64,000 nucleotides of DNA. Source: Chelonoidis abingdonii. Its lineage: Eukaryota > Chordata > Testudines > Testudinidae. The notes under the pieces are model-generated. The model saw only the letters and a program-made list of their open reading frames with translations, made no database searches and had not been told where the DNA came from. Positions 59,536 through 64,000 of this stretch are shown piece by piece (positions within the stretch are counted from its first letter, which is position 1; each line of letters opens with the position of its first letter). Position numbers and translations under genes: made by a program. The stretch covers positions 96,716,101-96,780,100 of the forward strand of contig NC_133770.1 in NCBI RefSeq assembly GCF_003597395.2, read 5' to 3'.

Positions 59536-59540
59536 CAGAG

Positions 59541-60540
59541 GCCTGGTCTACACTACGCATTTAAACCGAATTTAGCAATGTTAAACCGAATTAACCCTGC
59601 ACCCGTCCACACAACAAAGCCCTTGATATCGATATAAAGGGCTCTTTAAACTGATTTATGTACTCCTCCCCGACGAGGGGAGAAGCGCTGAAATCGATAT
59701 TGCCATGTCGGATTAGGTTTAGTGTGGCCACAATTTGACGGTATTGGTTTCCGGGCGGTATCCCACAGTGCACCATTGTGACTGCTCTGGAATACAATTT
59801 GAACTCAGATGCACTGGCCAGGTAGACAGGAAAAGCCCCGCGAACTTTTGAATTTCATTTCCTGTTTGCCCAGAGTGGAGCTCTGATCAGCACGGGTGGT
59901 GATGCAGTCCCAAATCCAAAAAGAGCTCCAGCATGGACCATACGGTTGATACTGGATCTGATCGCTGTATGGGGAGACAAATCTGTTGTATTAGAGCCCT
60001 GTTACACAAGACAAAATGACAAAGCATTTGAAAAAATCTCCAGGCTATGATAGACAGAAGCCACAGCAGGGATTCAGCACAGTGCTGCGTGAGAAGAATA
60101 ACGGAAAGCCAAAGAATCAAATGGACGCTCATGGAAGGAGGGAGGGGGGACTGAGGACTCCAGCTATCCCACAGTCCCCTTAGCCTCTGAAAAGCATTTG
60201 CATTCTTGGCTGAGCTCCCAATGCCTGAAGGGTCAAAAACATTTTCCTGGGATTTCAGAGTATATGTCATAAATTTACACCCTCCCCCACCCCAGAAAGA
60301 AAAGGGAAAAAAATCATTTCTCGCCTTTTTTCAGTGTCACCCTATGTCTACTGCATGTTGCTGGTAGACGAGCTTGCAGCACCATTGAAAAGTAGCCCTT
60401 GTGGTTATCTACTGGCTGCCAAGGTGGTCCAGTCCAAAGTAGGGATATGCATTCCGTCTATCGCCCCACAACAGTTAGGGAATCCCATTGCACAAAGCCA
60501 TCCACTATGACCTGCACATTTCCCAGAGTCACTACCTTAA
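59541..60540 (+). mobile_element. Second PIF/Harbinger copy, left part
   Basis: The copy begins GGCCTGGTCTACACTACGC and follows the first element's left region closely (TTAACCCTGCACCCGTCCACAC; CCAGGTAGACAGGAAAAGCCCC). Remnants of Myb exon 1 are seen at 59902-60130 with frameshifts. It continues with other Harbinger-type sequence to about 60540, where a PLE tail starts. Whether it inserted into or recombined with the first copy cannot be told here. Confidence 0.75.
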
Positions 60541-60544
60541 TAGT

Positions 60545-63500
60545 ATCAGAGGGTAGCTGTAGTCTGGATCTGTAAAAGCAACAGAGAATCCTTGGCACCT
60601 TATAGACTAACAGACGTTTTGGAGCGTGAGCTTTCGTGGTGAATACCCCATTCGTCAGACGCAGGGAGTGGAAATTTCCAGGGGCAGGTATATATATGCA
60701 GCAAGCAGCTAAGATAACGAGGTTAGTTCAATCAGAGGAGTGGGGCCCTGTTCTAGCAGTAGAGTGTGAAAACTAAGGGAGGAGAAACTGGTTCTGTAAT
60801 TGGCAAGCCATTCACAGTCTTTGTTTAGTCCAGAGCTGATGGTGTCAAATTGCAAATGAACTGAAGCCAGCAGTTCTCTTTGAAGTCTGGTCCTGAAGTT
60901 TTTTTGCTGCAGGATGGCCACCTAAGGTCTGCTATAGTGTGGCCAGGAAGGTTGAAGTGCTATCCTACAGGTTTTGTATATGCCATTCCTGATATCTGAT
61001 TTGTGTCCATTTATCCTTCCGTAGTGACTGTCCAGTTTGGCCGATGTACATAGCAGAAGGGCATTGCTGGCATATGTAGGCATATATTACATTGGTGGAC
61101 GGAGAAACAAACACTCAGACAAGAAAAAACAACAAGATGCAATAACCGGTTGATAGTGTGGGCCTGATCTGGGTTAGATCCTGTGAGGTGTTCGCGGTGT
61201 AGTATGTGGCAGATTGGCATCGAGATTGTTGGTTGCCATGGATTGGATTCCTGGAGGTAGAGTTACTATAGGTACGGTTGCAGTTGCTGGTAGAGCATAC
61301 GTTTCAGCGTTGGGCGGGTTGTCTGTGCGGCACAGGATTGAGCCTGACCAAGGCCATGTGAAAGTTTGGAATCATTGTCCAGAGATGGGGTTGTAGCCCT
61401 GATGATGCTTGGAGGGTTTTAGGCTGGGGGCTGTATGTGATGGCACAAGTGGAGTCCTGTTGGGTTTCTTTCTTGAGGTTTGCTCTTTGCAGTAGAAGGC
61501 CTTCTGGGGTACACGTTCTGTCTGTTGACTGTTTCCTAATTTCCTCGTGCGGGTTTGTAGTTTTGGAAGGCTGGGTGGCGCCAGTGGAGATTTTGGATAG
61601 GTGCGTTTTGGTTTTTCTCTGTCATGAGGGGTTAGGCAGATGCGGTTGTACCTCAGTGCTTGGCATGTAGACAACAGGATGTGTGCTGGTGCCCACGGGT
61701 GGAAAGCTGGAAGGCATAAGGTAGGCAAATAGCTGGTCGGGTAGGTTATCGATAATTAGGGTGGTGTGAATGTGCCATCACTTATTGCAACACGTGGTGT
61801 CTAGGAAAGTGAATTCGTCACTGTAGTAGATTGTCCAGGCTGAGGTTGATGGGGGGTGGAAGTTGTTGAAATCCGATGGTGGAATTTTTCTAGAGTCTCC
61901 TTCCATAGGTCCAGATGAGAAAGAGTATCAAATGTAAGCGTAGGTAGAGACGAGGGCGTGAAGGGACGAAGCTGAGGAAGCGTTGTTTCCAAGGTAGACC
62001 ATAAAATATTGGCATAATTGATGGGGCCATGTGGAGGCCCATAGCAGTGCCATGATGCTGGAGATATATATTGTCATCAAACTTGAAAATAGTTGTGTGT
62101 GAGTATTAAAGGACAACATAGCTCAGCAGCATATGTGCGTGGTAATAAATCAGGGATACTGTTCCGAAGCTGTTTACCATCTGTGTGTGGGATGTTGTGT
62201 AGAGAGCCTCTACATCCATAGCGTGGCTAAGAGATGGGTGTTTTCTGGGAAGGTATGACCAAATGCAATTGTAGTTTGCCTCAGGAAATCAGTGTGTCAC
62301 GGAGAAGTAGCTGGGAGGCTGGTGGAATAGGGTATGAGTAAGAGATCACATACCAGACAAGTCCCTTTCAGTGAGAGTGCAATCGCCCGAGAGAGGCATC
62401 CAGGAATTCCAAGGTTTGTGGATCACTTGAGTAGAAATAGAATAACGCCGGGTCGTGGCTCTAAGAGGGTAATGCGATTTGTACCGTGATTAGTGTAGGA
62501 GTGTCCTAAGTAAATGGTAGCTCAGTTTCTTAGTGTAAATCCTCAGTGGGATTGAGGAAGTGCCTGTAGAATTGGTATGGGAGAGTGTCTGGCGCCCTCC
62601 TTTTGTAGTCAGTCCTGTTCATGATGAAACAGCACTCCTTTATCAGCCTCTTTGAATAGATAAATGTTCAGGGTGGTTTCGAGAGTGTGGAAGGCAGTGC
62701 GTTCTGCAACGAACTTAGGTTATGAAGGCAAGCGGTGTTAGTTTTTCCAGATTGTGCCTGTCAAATCGTTTGCGGAGCATATAAAATGTATGGTCAAGAC
62801 TGTCATTTCCGACCCTCAAGGGGAGTCCACGTGAGTTCTACTCTTGCTGCTTGGTGGGAGGGTACCAGTGGGTACTCAGTGCAAACTGTTCAGTGTTGTC
62901 TGGAAGATTCTTTTGAAGTCGTAGATGGCGAAAGTAGCTTCCACAGATTGCCACAGAACTGTATCATGTTGGTGGGGGTGGCAGGGCAGAGAAAGTCCCC
63001 AGAAATAGAGGATAACTTTCTTCTGGCTGAGTGTGGATAGTTGGATAGATGACGATATTGCTGCACACCGTACCATAGTAACTCACCTTCGGAACCAATC
63101 CATCGCAACAAACCTCGATGCCAACTCTGCCCACATAATCAAACACACAGCGACACCAATCACAGGACTAACCAGATCAGCCACACTATCACCAGGTTCA
63201 TTCACCTGCACGTCCACCAATTGTAATATAAACGCCATCATATGCCAGCAACTGCCCTTTCTGGCTATGTACATCGGCCAAACTGGACAGTCATAACGGA
63301 AAAGGAATAAATGGACACCAAATAGATATCAGAATGGCAATATACAAAAACTGTAGGAGAGCACTTCAACCTCCTGGCCACCTATAGCAGAACCTTAAGG
63401 GAGGCCAATCCTGCAGCAAAAAACTCAGTAACCAGACGTTCAAAGAGAAACGCTGAGACTTCAGGTTCAGTTTGCAAATTATGACACCATCAGCTCTGGG

Positions 63501-63840
63501 GACGAAACAAAGACAGTGAATGGGCTTGCCAATGTGACAGAAACAGCAGGTCCTCTCCCTGTGGTGTTTCACAGCGGGCCGTCATACAATCGCTAGAAAG
63601 GCAGTCGGGTCCGGCCCACCATCCCTCCCTGATTGAACTACTGCTGTTCCGAGTTCTAGGTATTGGCTTATAATGCTACATATTATCATAGCCGGTTATC
63701 CCTTGGACATTTCCGTCGACCTCCCTGCCGGCTGACAAAAGTGGAGATATATCCACCCAGTCCAACTTTAGAGATAAGGCTCACGGCTCCAAAACGTCTG
63801 TTAGGGCTCACATAAGGTGCCAAAGATTCCTTTGCTTTTA
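60545..63840 (-). mobile_element. PLE with a long inverted 5' end
   Basis: The minus-strand body runs from about 63060 to 60545. It has an N-terminal region near 62880-63060, an RT block with MAP...YANI-like residues near 61985-62020, a GIY-YIG region near 61010-61130 and the PLE tail at 60545-60665. At its 5' side (63066-63840) the C-terminal GIY-YIG region and the tail occur again in plus orientation (ending ...CCAAAACGTCTGTTAG at about 63790-63810). All frames are broken by many single-base gains and losses. The inverted segment could be part of the same insertion or a separate copy. Confidence 0.7.
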
Positions 63841-64000
63841 CATATAAGAATTCAAGCAAGCAGCTACATGTTGCGTTGGACTATTTGGAATCACAGCAGC
63901 CACCACGGTAGTTATACTGTCCATTGATTCTGACTGACCGGAGAGCATGCCTGGCAATTGCAACTTCCAGAGGACTATCATCGCTTGCTTCTCAACATGA
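63841..64000. other. Unassigned right edge of the window
   Basis: Nothing recognisable. It is cut by the window boundary. Confidence 0.4.

Larger units (their letters stand above)
56770..59538 (+). mobile_element. PIF/Harbinger element, truncated
   Basis: The left end GCCCTGCTCTACACTGCGGG follows a TAA (56767-56769), the 3-bp target typical of Harbinger elements; unit I (near 15692) lacks the element here. Inside are a two-exon Myb-like gene on the plus strand and the C-terminal part of a DDE transposase on the minus strand, the standard two-gene layout. The element stops at 59538, where a second copy starts, so the rest of the transposase and the right terminus are missing. A 254-bp hAT MITE sits near its left end. 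Confidence 0.85.

Overview
This is a vertebrate genomic window, most likely from a turtle. The support is CR1 LINEs, a tRNA-derived SINE with a CR1-like tail of the kind known from cryptodiran turtles, Penelope-like elements ending in a GIY-YIG domain, PIF/Harbinger and hAT elements, and solo LTRs. There is no bacterial-type gene organisation. The species assignment is inference. An 861-bp assembly gap lies at 33352-34212.

The only host genes I can support are immune-receptor variable segments. Eight V segments lie on the minus strand, and their sequences best match T-cell receptor gamma (TRGV). Each has a C...HWY...YYCA(A/Y/T)WD immunoglobulin V exon followed by a recombination signal with a spacer of exactly 23 bp and an ACAAAAACC-like nonamer. 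Most are preceded by a ~43-nt leader exon about 100 bp upstream. From right to left (transcription order) they are V1 (53.5-54.0 kb, intact), V2 (51.4-52.0, intact), V3 (48.35-48.8, intact), V4 (46.7-47.1, pseudogene), V5 (39.07-39.55, intact frame but poor heptamer), V6 (36.6-37.0, pseudogene), V7 (17.46-17.78, divergent family, leader probably 4.3 kb away) and V8 (10.3-10.9, pseudogene). No J or C segments were recognised. If present they should lie to the left of the window, and a V-type promoter flank at positions 1-50 shows that another V sits just outside.

The array grew by segmental duplication. Three related units can be aligned by eye: unit I (1-15.7 kb), unit II (29.07-37.8 kb) and unit III (39.6-56.8 kb). 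Within units the V cassettes are themselves repeats of about 3 kb. The units differ by deletions that removed V segments and by mobile-element insertions, many of them provable because another unit preserves the empty site.

The mobile elements, left to right, are: a solo LTR shared by units I and III; hAT-type MITEs with 7-8 bp target duplications; a truncated Penelope-like element (PLE) followed by a 3.4-kb REL-endonuclease (R4/Rex6-type) retrotransposon with a tRNA-like 5' end; a 641-bp solo LTR; a 3.9-kb hAT element inside the probable leader intron of V7, itself carrying a CR1 and a second hAT; a CR1 interrupted by a solo LTR; a CR1 running into the gap; a PLE terminal palindrome; a 2.8-kb PLE with a reverse transcriptase ORF; a palindromic MITE; a PIF/Harbinger element with a broken Myb gene and a transposase remnant, abutted by a second copy; and a PLE with a long inverted 5' end in the last 3.4 kb.
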